Assembly (NCBI RefSeq): GCF_003985155.1
Contig: NZ_ML133686.1
Location: forward strand, 156,001-220,000
Length of the DNA stretch: 64,000 nt
Reading direction: 5' to 3'
DNA from: Rhizobium vallis
GTDB taxonomy: Bacteria > Pseudomonadota > Alphaproteobacteria > Rhizobiales > Rhizobiaceae
The position numbers and the translations under genes were made by a program. Shown in pieces: positions 17,155-26,090 of this stretch; positions within the stretch are counted from its first letter, which is position 1; every line of letters begins with the position of its first letter. A model generated the notes under the pieces. It saw only the letters and a list, made by a program, of their open reading frames with translations. It had not been told where the DNA came from and made no database searches.

Positions 17155-18261
17155 ATGAACATGAATTCCACTGTCTCCAATGCGAGCGTCTCGATCAAGG
17201 ATCTGTCGCTGAACTTCGGATCGGTCAGCGTGCTGAAGGATCTCAACCTCGACATCAACGACGGCGAGTTCCTGGTGCTGCTCGGCTCGTCGGGCTGCGG
17301 CAAGTCGACCTTGCTCAACTGCATCGCCGGCCTGCTCGACGCTTCCGAAGGGCAGATCTTCATCAAGGGCAAGAACGTCACCTGGGAGGAGCCGAAGGAC
17401 CGCGGCATCGGCATGGTCTTCCAGTCCTATGCGCTCTATCCGCAGATGACGGTCGAGAAGAACCTCTCCTTCGGCCTTCGCGTCGCCAAGGTGCCGCAGG
17501 CCGAGATCGACAAGCGCGTGGCGCGCGCGGCCGAGATCCTGCAGATCCAGCCGCTTCTGAAGCGCAAGCCGGCCGAACTTTCCGGCGGCCAGCGCCAGCG
17601 CGTGGCGATCGGCCGTGCTTTGGTGCGTGACGTCGACGTCTTCCTCTTCGACGAGCCGCTGTCCAACCTCGACGCCAAGCTGCGCTCGGAACTGCGCGTC
17701 GAAATCAAGCGCCTGCACCAGTCGCTAGAGAACACGATGATCTACGTCACCCATGACCAGATCGAAGCGCTGACGCTTGCGGACCGCATCGCCATAATGA
17801 AGAGCGGCATCATCCAGCAGCTCGACGACCCGACGACGATCTACAACAGGCCGCGCAATCTCTTCGTTGCCGGCTTCATCGGGTCGCCGTCGATGAACTT
17901 CCTGCGCGGCGAACTGATCCAATCAGGCGACGGCATTGCCTTTAGGGCCAACGGCGTCAACTTCTCGCTCGCCGGATACGACGCAAGCGAGACGCTGCAG
18001 CCCGGCCGCAAGGTGGTGCTCGGCGTTCGTCCCGAGCATATTAAGGTCAACGAGAATACCGGCGGCGAAGAACATGACGCTACCGTCGACATCGAGGAGC
18101 CGATGGGCGCCGACAATCTTCTGTGGCTGAAACATGCCGGCCACACGATGTCGGTCCGCGTCAACGGCGCGCGCCGCTTCAGTGTCGGCGCCAAGGTGAA
18201 GCTCAGCTTCGACATGACTGTTGCCTCGGTGTTCGATGCCGAGAGCGAGTTGCGTCTCTAA
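17155..18261 (+). CDS. sugar ABC transporter ATP-binding protein (MalK/UgpC-like)
   Basis: 368 residues. Walker A GSSGCGKST (44-52), Q-loop region MVFQSYALYP, signature LSGGQ (142-146), Walker B VFLFDEP (162-168) and the switch His in VTHDQ. The C-terminal regulatory TOBE/MOP-like domain (about 240-368) includes GVRPEHIKV, typical of MalK-type subunits. It powers import through the two preceding permeases. Confidence 0.94.
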   Translation: MNMNSTVSNASVSIKDLSLNFGSVSVLKDLNLDINDGEFLVLLGSSGCGKSTLLNCIAGLLDASEGQIFIKGKNVTWEEPKDRGIGMVFQSYALYPQMTVEKNLSFGLRVAKVPQAEIDKRVARAAEILQIQPLLKRKPAELSGGQRQRVAIGRALVRDVDVFLFDEPLSNLDAKLRSELRVEIKRLHQSLENTMIYVTHDQIEALTLADRIAIMKSGIIQQLDDPTTIYNRPRNLFVAGFIGSPSMNFLRGELIQSGDGIAFRANGVNFSLAGYDASETLQPGRKVVLGVRPEHIKVNENTGGEEHDATVDIEEPMGADNLLWLKHAGHTMSVRVNGARRFSVGAKVKLSFDMTVASVFDAESELRL

Positions 18262-18382
18262 CGAGTTCTGCGGGCGGGGTCGGCAACGACACCGCCCTAT
18301 CTTCCACACGGCCATTAGGCCAGCATTTCGGTCGCTGTCCGGTTTGCCCGGTCATCCCAAGAGCGGCCTTCGGGACAGTATC

Positions 18383-20845
18383 ATGACATCCTTGCCGAAG
18401 AACGGTTCCAACATCGACCTTTCCGGTTCGTGGCAGCTTACCTCCGTCGACGGCGAAGTCCGCACCGCGATTGCGTTGCCCGGCGACGTACATACCGCAC
18501 TCCATCGCGCAGGACTGATCCCCGATCCCTATTTCGGCCGCAACGAGGAGAAGGTGCAGTGGGTCGCCGAGCGTGAATGGGCGGTCGATCGTAGCTTCAC
18601 GCTGCAGGAGGTCGAGGGCGATTGGTATCTCGATATCGACTATCTCGATACGGTCGCGAGCGTCTACGTCAACGGCTTTCTGGCGCTCGAAGCCGATAAC
18701 AGCTTCCGCCGCTACCGGCCCGATGTCTCGAGCATGCTGAAAGCAGGCGATAACTCCATCCGTATCGTCTTTGCCTCCAGCGTTGCCGTCGCTGCAGCGC
18801 GGCAGAAGCAGCAGCCCTTCTACATTCCCTACAGCACCGGCAATTCGCCGATCCCCGACGGCAACATGCTGCGCAAGGCGCAATGCCATTTCGGCTGGGA
18901 CTGGAACATCGCGATTGCGCCGCTCGGGCTTTACGGCACGATCGCGCTGCGCAAGCTGGAGACGGCGCGCATCGAACATGTCGTTACCCGTCAGACCCAC
19001 AACAACGATGGCTCGGTCGATCTTGTGGTCACGGCGAGCCTGTTTTCCAAGCATGCCGGCGTCGCTCAGGTTTATTTCGATCTCGACGACGAGCGCGTGC
19101 GCCTCGATGTCGGCGTCAAGGGCGAGACTGATGTCAACCATCTCTTTCATATCGACGAGCCGCGCTTGTGGTGGCCTTCCGGCAGCGGCGAGCAGGCGCT
19201 CTACGCGCTTTCCGTCGAACTGTCCGATGAGGTGGTGACCAAGCAGATCGGCCTTCGCACCATCGAGCTGATCACCACGCCTGATGCAGCAGGCAGCCGC
19301 TTCGCCTTCAAGGTCAACGGCCGCGAGATCTTCTGCCGCGGCGCCAACTGGATTCCGGCCGACGCGCTCTATTCGCTCTCTTCGCCTGAGAAAACCGAGG
19401 ATCTGCTGCAATCGGCAAAAGCCGCCAACATGAACATGATCCGTGTCTGGGGCGGCGGTTTCTACGAGCAGGATCATTTCTACGATCTCTGCGACCGGCT
19501 CGGCCTCATGGTCTGGCAGGACTTCATGTTCGCCTGCAACCTCTATCCCTCGACCGAGGACTTTCTCGACAATGTGGCGATCGAGGTCGATTACCAGGTG
19601 CGCAGGCTCTCCTCGCATCCCTCGATCGCGCTCTGGTGCGGCGATAACGAACTTGTGGGCGCGCTCACCTGGTTCGAGGAATCGCGCAAAGACCGCGACC
19701 GCTACCTCGTCTCCTACGATCGCCTCAACCGCACGATCGAGCAGGCGGTGAAGAAGGCGCTGCCCGGCGCGCTCTGGTGGCCGTCGAGCCCGGCATCCGG
19801 CTATCTCGATTTCGGCGATGCCTGGCATGCCGATGGCTCCGGCGACATGCATTACTGGTCGGTCTGGCACGAGAACAAGTCGTTCGACAATTATCGCTCG
19901 GTGCGCCCACGCTTCTGCTCGGAATTCGGCTTCCAGTCCTATACGTCGCTGCCCGTGATCAAGACCTATGCCGAGGCGAAGGACATGAACGTCGCTTCCC
20001 CCGTGATGGAACTGCACCAGAAGAATGCCGGCGGCAACGAGCGCATCGCCGGTACGATGTTCCGCTATTTCCGCTTCCCCAAGGATTTCCCGAACTTCGT
20101 CTATCTCAGCCAGATCCAACAGGGGCTCGCGATCAAGACGGCTGTGGAATACTGGCGGTCGCTCAAACCGCATTGCATGGGCACGATTTACTGGCAGCTG
20201 AACGACACCTGGCCAGTGGCCTCCTGGTCGAGCCTCGATTATGGCGGCCGCTGGAAGGCGATGCATTATCTCGTCAAGCGCTTCTTCCAGCCGGTGGCGG
20301 TCGCCGCCATCCCTTCCGAGGATGGCAAGACGATCCGCTTCTCGCTTGTCAATGACACGCTTGCCGATGTCAGCATCGATCTTTCGATCTCGCTCCTGAC
20401 GATGAAGGGCGAGCGGAAGCACCTGAAAGACGTGCAGGCGGTCTGCTCACCGGATGCCGCGGTGACGGCTGCGACGATCGATGTGTCCGAGATTTCAGAG
20501 GGAACGCTGCTTGCCTGGCATTTCACCGCGTCGAACGGCATGGGCGGCGAGGGGCACTATGTCAACGGCACCTACAAGGCGCTGGAGCTCGAGCCCGCTG
20601 GGCTGACGGTCACCCACGAATATGTCGAGGCGAGCGGCACGGTCGACATCAACGTCACCGCCAGGGGACTTGCGCTCTTCGTGATGATCGAAAGCGAGAC
20701 GGACGGCAAATATTCCGACAATGCCTTCGATCTTGCATCAGGCGAGAGCCGCCGCATCACCTTCACGCCGGCGCAGCCGCTTGACCATGGCAAACTGCCG
20801 GAGTTCCGGTTCTACGACCTGCATTCCTGCCAATCGGCGGATTGA
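18383..20845 (+). CDS. beta-mannosidase, glycoside hydrolase family 2
   Basis: 820 residues. A sugar-binding N-terminal domain (LSGSWQLTSVDGEVRTAIALPGDVH) leads to an immunoglobulin-like domain and a TIM barrel. The acid/base Glu423 lies in WCGDNE and the nucleophile Glu514 in FCSEFGFQS, both as in GH2 beta-mannosidases. No signal peptide, so it acts in the cytoplasm on imported beta-mannosides, releasing mannose. ATG at 18383 is chosen; the frame is open back to 18221 but shows no family similarity there. It follows the ABC ATPase by about 120 bases and precedes sugar-modifying enzymes. Confidence 0.9.
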   Translation: MTSLPKNGSNIDLSGSWQLTSVDGEVRTAIALPGDVHTALHRAGLIPDPYFGRNEEKVQWVAEREWAVDRSFTLQEVEGDWYLDIDYLDTVASVYVNGFLALEADNSFRRYRPDVSSMLKAGDNSIRIVFASSVAVAAARQKQQPFYIPYSTGNSPIPDGNMLRKAQCHFGWDWNIAIAPLGLYGTIALRKLETARIEHVVTRQTHNNDGSVDLVVTASLFSKHAGVAQVYFDLDDERVRLDVGVKGETDVNHLFHIDEPRLWWPSGSGEQALYALSVELSDEVVTKQIGLRTIELITTPDAAGSRFAFKVNGREIFCRGANWIPADALYSLSSPEKTEDLLQSAKAANMNMIRVWGGGFYEQDHFYDLCDRLGLMVWQDFMFACNLYPSTEDFLDNVAIEVDYQVRRLSSHPSIALWCGDNELVGALTWFEESRKDRDRYLVSYDRLNRTIEQAVKKALPGALWWPSSPASGYLDFGDAWHADGSGDMHYWSVWHENKSFDNYRSVRPRFCSEFGFQSYTSLPVIKTYAEAKDMNVASPVMELHQKNAGGNERIAGTMFRYFRFPKDFPNFVYLSQIQQGLAIKTAVEYWRSLKPHCMGTIYWQLNDTWPVASWSSLDYGGRWKAMHYLVKRFFQPVAVAAIPSEDGKTIRFSLVNDTLADVSIDLSISLLTMKGERKHLKDVQAVCSPDAAVTAATIDVSEISEGTLLAWHFTASNGMGGEGHYVNGTYKALELEPAGLTVTHEYVEASGTVDINVTARGLALFVMIESETDGKYSDNAFDLASGESRRITFTPAQPLDHGKLPEFRFYDLHSCQSAD

Positions 20846-20881
20846 TCCTTCCAAGAAATGGGCGCGAGGCCCAAGGAGAAT

Positions 20882-21649
20882 ATGATGACGAAACTCAGCT
20901 ACCAGCTCTACAGCGCGCGCAATTTCCCGCCTTTGTCGGCGATCTTTGAAAAGCTCGGCAAGGCCGGCTACGGCGAAGTCGAAGGTTTCGGCGGCATCTA
21001 TGCCGAGCTTGATGAAGCCGGCCTGAAGAGCCTGCGCGCCGATCTCGACAAGAACGGCCTTGTCATGGCGACAGGCCATTTCAGCCCCGATTTCCTCGAC
21101 GGCAGTGTCGAGAAGTCGCTGCAGATCGCCAAAATCCTCGGCATGGATTCGATCTACGCGCCGCACCTGATGCCCGACCAGCGCCCGACCGATGCCGCCG
21201 GCTGGCTCGCCTTCGGCAAGCGCCTGCGGGAAATGAGCAAGCCCTACAAGGATGCGGGCTATGAATTCGGCTGGCACAATCACGACTTCGAATTCGTGAA
21301 GCTCTCCGACGGTTCGCTGCCGATCGAGCGCATCTTCGAAGGCGCTCCCGACATTACCTGGGAAGCGGATATCGCCTGGGTCGTTCGCGGCGGCGCTGAC
21401 CCCTACGCCTGGGTCGAGAAGCTCGGGGACCGCATCAGCGCCGTGCACGTCAAGGACATTGCGCCGGCAGGCGAAGCCACGGATGAAGGCGGCTGGGCCG
21501 ATGTCGGCCACGGCACGATCGGCTGGGCCAAGCTGCTTCCGGTCGTCAAGGCGAAGACCAAGGCCAAGCATTTCGTCGTCGAACATGACAACCCGAAGGA
21601 TATCGATCGCAACATCAGCCGCTCGATCGCATCCTTCCAGACCTATTGA
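20882..21649 (+). CDS. sugar phosphate isomerase/epimerase-like TIM-barrel protein
   Basis: 255 residues of the xylose-isomerase-like/AP-endonuclease-2 superfamily. Strands with metal ligands are recognisable: GYGEVEGFGG, GYEFGWHNHDFEF, ITWEADIAWV, ISAVHVKDI and HFVVEHDNP supply Glu, His and Asp ligands. Start at ATG 20882 (or 20885) with AAGGAGAAT directly upstream. It follows the mannosidase by 36 bases and is 8 bases from the next gene, so it probably acts on the released or partly oxidised sugar. The exact reaction is unknown. Confidence 0.82.
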   Translation: MMTKLSYQLYSARNFPPLSAIFEKLGKAGYGEVEGFGGIYAELDEAGLKSLRADLDKNGLVMATGHFSPDFLDGSVEKSLQIAKILGMDSIYAPHLMPDQRPTDAAGWLAFGKRLREMSKPYKDAGYEFGWHNHDFEFVKLSDGSLPIERIFEGAPDITWEADIAWVVRGGADPYAWVEKLGDRISAVHVKDIAPAGEATDEGGWADVGHGTIGWAKLLPVVKAKTKAKHFVVEHDNPKDIDRNISRSIASFQTY

Positions 21650-21657
21650 GGCACATC

Positions 21658-22791
21658 ATGACCAGGGAACTTGGCGTCGGCATCATCGGATGCGGCAACA
21701 TCTCCACCACGTACTTCTCGCTCGCACCGCTCTTCAAGGGGCTGAAGGTGCTCGCCTGCGCCGATATCAACGCGCAGGCCGCCGAGGCCCGCGCCAAGGA
21801 ATATGGCGTCAAGGCACAGACGATCGAGGAGCTTCTCGCCAATGACGAGATCGACGTCGTCGTTAATCTGACGATCCCGGATGCGCATTTTCCGGTATCG
21901 AAGAGAATCCTCGAGGCCGGCAAACACGTCTATTCGGAAAAGCCGCTGGTGCTTACGCTGGAGCAGGGGGAAGAGCTTCGCCGCATTGCCAAGGCGAAGA
22001 GCCTTGCCGTCGGCTGCGCGCCGGACACTTTCCTCGGCGGCGCCCACCAGCTCGCCCGCAAGTTCATCGACGACGGCGGCATTGGCCGGGTGACCTCGGG
22101 CGCCTGCTACGTCATGAGCCCGGGCATGGAGATGTGGCATCCGAATCCGGATTTCTTCTTCCTGCCGGGCGGCGGCCCGATCCTCGATCTCGGACCGTAT
22201 TACGTCGCCAACCTGATCAACCTGATCGGCCCGGTGAAGCGCGTCGGCGCCATGACCTCGATGGCGTCGGAGACCCGCACCATCACCAGCCAGCCGCGCC
22301 ACGGCGACATCATCCCTGTGAAGACACCGACGACGATCCAGGCGCTGCTCGAATTCGTCAGCGGCGCCACGGTGACGCTGTCGGCAAGCTGGGACGTGTG
22401 GTCGCATCGCCATGCCAATATGGAGCTCTACGGCACCGACGGCTCGCTCTATGTGCCGGACCCGAACTTTTTCGGCGGCGTGGTCGAGGCGAGCGGCCGC
22501 GACAAGGACATCAAGCCGCTGGAAGCTTGGGAGCATCCGTTCGGCAAGATCAACCAGGAAAGCCCGAACGGGTCGCGCGCCAACTACCGCACGGCCGGCC
22601 TTGCCGACATGGTGATGTCGCTGATCGAGGGGCGTGACGCGCGCTGCTCGCTCGACCGCACGCTGCACGGCGTCGACGTTATGACCTCGATCCTGAAGTC
22701 GGGCGAGGAGGGTCGCTTCATCGATCTTTCGACGACCTGCACGCAGCCGGCGGCGCTTGGGATCGAAGAGGCGCAGGCGCTGTTGCGGTGA
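21658..22791 (+). CDS. Gfo/Idh/MocA-family oxidoreductase
   Basis: 377 residues. N-terminal Rossmann fold GVGIIGCGNISTTYFSLAPLF, the conserved EKPL motif (YSEKPLVLTLEQG) carrying the catalytic Lys, and a C-terminal alpha/beta domain (SGACYVMSPGMEMWH, GGGPILDLGPYYV). It oxidises or reduces sugars with NAD(P). ATG at 21658 is preferred over TTG at 21646. The close spacing to the isomerase suggests a two-step oxidation-epimerisation of the imported sugar (inference). Confidence 0.88.
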   Translation: MTRELGVGIIGCGNISTTYFSLAPLFKGLKVLACADINAQAAEARAKEYGVKAQTIEELLANDEIDVVVNLTIPDAHFPVSKRILEAGKHVYSEKPLVLTLEQGEELRRIAKAKSLAVGCAPDTFLGGAHQLARKFIDDGGIGRVTSGACYVMSPGMEMWHPNPDFFFLPGGGPILDLGPYYVANLINLIGPVKRVGAMTSMASETRTITSQPRHGDIIPVKTPTTIQALLEFVSGATVTLSASWDVWSHRHANMELYGTDGSLYVPDPNFFGGVVEASGRDKDIKPLEAWEHPFGKINQESPNGSRANYRTAGLADMVMSLIEGRDARCSLDRTLHGVDVMTSILKSGEEGRFIDLSTTCTQPAALGIEEAQALLR

Positions 22792-22835
22792 TAGGATATC
22801 GCCTGGGGTCTCCTGATCGCCAGGTGCCCTCCGAA

Positions 22836-23043
22836 CGTCATCCTCGGCCTTGTGCCGAGGATCTGCAAACCAGACAGCGAATGCTCGGCACCTATAGGTC
22901 GCGAGCACGCTTGAAATCGTCAAGTACTCGCGCGTTCGCTTGCGGTATCAGCGCGCTTGTTCCAATAGTTCTGTCGCGCTCCGGCTTGCTCCGAGGATCC
23001 GCAAGCAGCGCGGCAGATGCTCGGCACAAGGCCGAGCATGACG
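22836..23043. repeat. inverted pair of hairpin repeats between the Gfo/Idh and aldo-keto reductase genes
   Basis: Bases 22836-22866 and the reverse complement of 23013-23043 are alike over 31 positions. Each arm is itself a hairpin: TCCTCGGC/GCCGAGGA in the left copy and TGCTCGGC/GCCGAGCA in the right, with the loop CTTGT. The two differences between copies are a C-G pair swapped to G-C, so both stems are kept. This fits a dispersed rhizobial intergenic mosaic element. The whole 283-base gap holds no gene. Confidence 0.8.
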
Positions 23044-23074
23044 ATCGCAGAGATACTTTAAAGGAGTTATTCAG

Positions 23075-24106
23075 ATGAGCTGGCAACCGGCCGCAGACCG
23101 TTATTCGAAAATGAAATATAACCGCACGGGCCGTTCCGGTCTGAAGCTGCCGGCCGTTTCCCTCGGCCTCTGGCACAATTTCGGCGGCGACACGCCGCAT
23201 GACCGCAAGATCGACATGTGCCGCACGGCCTTCGACCTCGGCATCACTCATTTCGATCTCGCCAACAATTACGGCCCGCCTCCGGGCAGCGCCGAGACCG
23301 CTTTCGGCGAGATCCTGCGCACCGAATTTGCCGGACTCCGCGACGAGCTGATCATCTCGTCGAAGGCCGGCTACGACATGTGGCCGGGACCTTACGGCGA
23401 ATGGGGCAGCCGCAAGTATCTGATCGCCTCCTGCGACCAGAGCCTGAAGCGCATGGGTCTCGACTATGTCGATATCTTCTATTCGCACCGCTTCGATCCG
23501 GAGACGCCGCTGGAAGAGACCTGCGGCGCGCTCGACCATATCGTCCGCTCCGGCCGGGCGCTTTATGTCGGCATTTCCTCCTATAATTCGCAGCGCACCC
23601 GCGAAGCAGCCGCGATCCTCAAGGAGCTTGGCACGCCCTGCCTGATCCATCAGCCGAGCTATTCCATGCTCAACCGCTGGGTCGAAGACGACAAGCTGCT
23701 CGATACGCTCGATGAGGTCGGCATGGGCTCGATCGTGTTCTCGCCGCTTGCCCAGGGCATGCTGACGACGAAGTACCTCGCCGGCATTCCGGAGGACAGC
23801 CGCGCGGCGCAGAACCACTTCCTGAAGCGCGACGTCATCCGTCCGTCGATCATCGACAATATCCGCAAGCTCAACGAGATCGCCGAACGGCGCGGCCAGA
23901 CGCTGGCGCAGATGGCGCTCGCCTGGGTGCTGCGCGGCGGCCGCGTGACCTCGGCGCTGATCGGCGCCAGCCGCTCGTCGCAGATCGTCGATTGTGTCAA
24001 GGCGCTGGACAATCTCGATTTCACCGCCGAGGAGCTTGCCGAGATCGACGTCTACGCCCGCGAGGCGGATATCAATCTCTGGGCCAAGTCGGCCGAACGG
24101 GCATAA
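23075..24106 (+). CDS. aldo/keto reductase (YghZ-like)
   Basis: 343 residues. The tetrad of the family is visible: Asp and Tyr in HFDLANNYGPPPGSAE, Lys in SSKAGYDMWPG, His in YSHRFDPETPLEET. The NADPH-binding C-terminal region contains LIGASRSSQI. The sequence is closest in style to YghZ, which reduces L-glyceraldehyde 3-phosphate and methylglyoxal. AAGGAG lies before ATG 23075. It follows the Gfo/Idh gene but is separated by the repeat and ends in its own terminator. Confidence 0.9.
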   Translation: MSWQPAADRYSKMKYNRTGRSGLKLPAVSLGLWHNFGGDTPHDRKIDMCRTAFDLGITHFDLANNYGPPPGSAETAFGEILRTEFAGLRDELIISSKAGYDMWPGPYGEWGSRKYLIASCDQSLKRMGLDYVDIFYSHRFDPETPLEETCGALDHIVRSGRALYVGISSYNSQRTREAAAILKELGTPCLIHQPSYSMLNRWVEDDKLLDTLDEVGMGSIVFSPLAQGMLTTKYLAGIPEDSRAAQNHFLKRDVIRPSIIDNIRKLNEIAERRGQTLAQMALAWVLRGGRVTSALIGASRSSQIVDCVKALDNLDFTAEELAEIDVYAREADINLWAKSAERA

Positions 24107-24113
24107 TCACGTC

Positions 24114-24145
24114 AGGCCCGGGAGGAAATCCTTCCGGGCTCTTTT
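24114..24145 (+). terminator. Rho-independent terminator after the aldo/keto reductase
   Basis: GGCCCGGGAGGA and TCCTTCCGGGCT form a long stem around AA, followed by CTTTTCT. It separates the reductase from the GH43 gene, which therefore probably has its own promoter. Confidence 0.8.
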
Positions 24146-24200
24146 CTGCTATGATCTGATGTACGTGCAGCAAATCTGCCACTTGGGGGAGGCCGCTTTC

Positions 24201-25814
24201 ATGATCCGCAATCCTATCCTTCCGGGATTCAATCCCGATCCGTCGATCTGCCGCGTCGGCGATGATTATTACATCGCCACCTCGACCTTCGAATGGTATC
24301 CCGGGGTGCAGATCCATCATTCCCGCGATCTGGTGAACTGGACGCTGGTGCGCCGGCCGCTGGAGCGGAGATCACAGCTCGACATGCGCGGCAACCCTGA
24401 CAGCTGCGGCATCTGGGCACCGTGCCTTTCCTATGCCGACGGGCAATTCTGGCTGGTTTATACCGACGTCAAGCGCTTCGACGGCAATTTCAAGGATGCG
24501 CACAATTACATCGTGACCTCGCCCTCGATCGAGGGCGAATGGTCCGAGCCCGTCTATGTCAATTCCTCGGGTTTCGATCCGTCGCTGTTCCACGACGATG
24601 ACGGCCGCAAGTGGTTCGTCAACATGCAGTGGAACCACCGCACCGAAAGCTTCGGAGGCTCGCCGAAATCGCCCGCTTTCGATGGTATCCTGCTGCAGGA
24701 ATGGGACCCGGCGACGAAGGCGCTGAAAGGCCCGATCAAGAACATCTTCGCCGGCAGCCCGCTCGGCCTCGTCGAGGGACCACATCTTTTCAAGAAGAAC
24801 GGCTGGTATTATCTGACGACCGCCGAGGGCGGCACCGGCTACGACCACGCCGTCACCATGGCGCGTTCGCGCAACATCGAAGGCCCCTATGAGATGCATC
24901 CGAACATGCACCTCATCACCTCCAAGGATCACCCGGGCGCGGTGCTGCAGCGGGCAGGGCACGGGCAATATGTCGAGACGCCGGACGGTCAGGCCTATCA
25001 CACCCATCTCTGCGGCCGGCCGCTGCCGCCGAAACGGCGATGCACGCTGGGACGCGAGACGTCGTTACAGAAATGCGTCTGGCGCGACGACGATTGGCTT
25101 TATCTGGAAAACGGCACCTCGGTTCCCGATGTCGAGGTGCCTGGCCTCTTCGGCGCCGTGCCGGTGGAAAAGCCGATGCGCACCGAATACAGCTTCGACG
25201 GGGCCAAGCTGCCGGCCGACTTCCAGTGGCTGCGCACGCCCGAACACGAACGCATCTTCAATCTGACGGACCGTCCCGGCCATCTCCGGCTGATCGGCCG
25301 CGAAAGCATCGGCTCCTGGTTCGAACAGGCGCTGGTCGCCCGACGGCAGGAACATCACAGTTTCCGCGCCGAGACGGTGGTCGAGTTCTCGCCGGACACG
25401 TATCAGCAGGTCGCGGGGCTGACGCATTACTACAACCGCCACAAGTTCCACGCCGTTGCCGTGACGCTGCATGAAACGCTCGGTCGCTGCGTCACCATCC
25501 TTTCCTGCAACGGCGACTATCCGAACGGACGCCTGAGCTTCCCGGCAGAAGGCGGCGTGGCGATCGCCGCCGAGGGTCGCGTCCAGCTCGCCATGGAAAT
25601 CCGCGAGAACGACCTGCAATTCTTCTGGCAGACCGAGGGCAAGGGGGCCTGGCAGCCGATCGGGCCGGTCCTCGACGCCGGGGTGATCTCCGACGAGGGC
25701 GGGCGCGGCGAACATGGCTCCTTCACCGGCGCTTTTGCGGGTGTGTTTGCGTTCGACACATCAGGTCGGGCGAAGACGGCGGATTTCGACTGGTTCAATT
25801 ACGACGAGCTGTAA
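24201..25814 (+). CDS. beta-xylosidase-type glycoside hydrolase, family 43
   Basis: 537 residues. Five-bladed propeller N-terminal part with the three GH43 acids: base Asp13 in GFNPDPSIC, pKa-modulating Asp126 in GFDPSLF and acid Glu192 in VEGPHLF. The C-terminal jelly-roll (about 320-537) matches two-domain XynB-type beta-xylosidases or alpha-L-arabinofuranosidases. No signal peptide, so it trims imported xylo- or arabino-oligosaccharides in the cytoplasm. ATG at 24201 follows GGGGGAGG. It shares direction with the mannoside operon but is set apart by a terminator. Confidence 0.9.
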   Translation: MIRNPILPGFNPDPSICRVGDDYYIATSTFEWYPGVQIHHSRDLVNWTLVRRPLERRSQLDMRGNPDSCGIWAPCLSYADGQFWLVYTDVKRFDGNFKDAHNYIVTSPSIEGEWSEPVYVNSSGFDPSLFHDDDGRKWFVNMQWNHRTESFGGSPKSPAFDGILLQEWDPATKALKGPIKNIFAGSPLGLVEGPHLFKKNGWYYLTTAEGGTGYDHAVTMARSRNIEGPYEMHPNMHLITSKDHPGAVLQRAGHGQYVETPDGQAYHTHLCGRPLPPKRRCTLGRETSLQKCVWRDDDWLYLENGTSVPDVEVPGLFGAVPVEKPMRTEYSFDGAKLPADFQWLRTPEHERIFNLTDRPGHLRLIGRESIGSWFEQALVARRQEHHSFRAETVVEFSPDTYQQVAGLTHYYNRHKFHAVAVTLHETLGRCVTILSCNGDYPNGRLSFPAEGGVAIAAEGRVQLAMEIRENDLQFFWQTEGKGAWQPIGPVLDAGVISDEGGRGEHGSFTGAFAGVFAFDTSGRAKTADFDWFNYDEL

Positions 25815-25830
25815 TGGATCTGCCTTCACC

Positions 25831-26034
25831 CGCCCTCGTCCTTCGAGGCCCCTGCGGGGCACCTCAGGATAAGGGCTGATCGGTGTGCCGTGTCGCTGAG
25901 CCAGATTGGTGTGCTCAGTTGTGCCAAATCCGATGTTGGGAAGCCCGCCGCTACGCTTTCTTTCGACGAGACCGCGACCTCTCTCCGACCTCATCCTGAG
26001 GTGCCCCGTTAGGGGCCTCGAAGGACGAGGGCGG
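25831..26034. repeat. long inverted repeat pair downstream of the GH43 gene
   Basis: The arm at 25831-25872 (core CCTCGTCCTTCGAGG, then CCCCTGCGGGG, then CACCTCAGG) returns as its near-exact reverse complement at 25989-26034. Each arm can fold into small hairpins itself (CCTCG-TCCTT-CGAGG). The 116 bases between hold no gene. It resembles dispersed alpha-proteobacterial intergenic repeats. Confidence 0.8.
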
Positions 26035-26061
26035 CCACCTGCTACGCATCTTCAGGACGAC

Positions 26062-26090
26062 ACAAAAAAGAAAGCCGGCGCAGGGCCGGC
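26062..26090 (-). terminator. terminator-like hairpin on the minus strand
   Basis: GCCGGC (26074-26079) pairs with GCCGGC (26085-26090); read on the minus strand it is followed by TTTCTTTTTT. No protein gene ends here on that strand, so it may end an unannotated small RNA transcribed leftward from about 26150-26450. Confidence 0.5.

Noticed and set aside
18203..20422. Very long open frame on the minus strand opposite the beta-mannosidase
   Set aside because: It mirrors a strongly supported GH2 enzyme, has a low-complexity composition rich in His, Asp and Arg, and no family motif. GC-rich third codon positions create such antisense frames.
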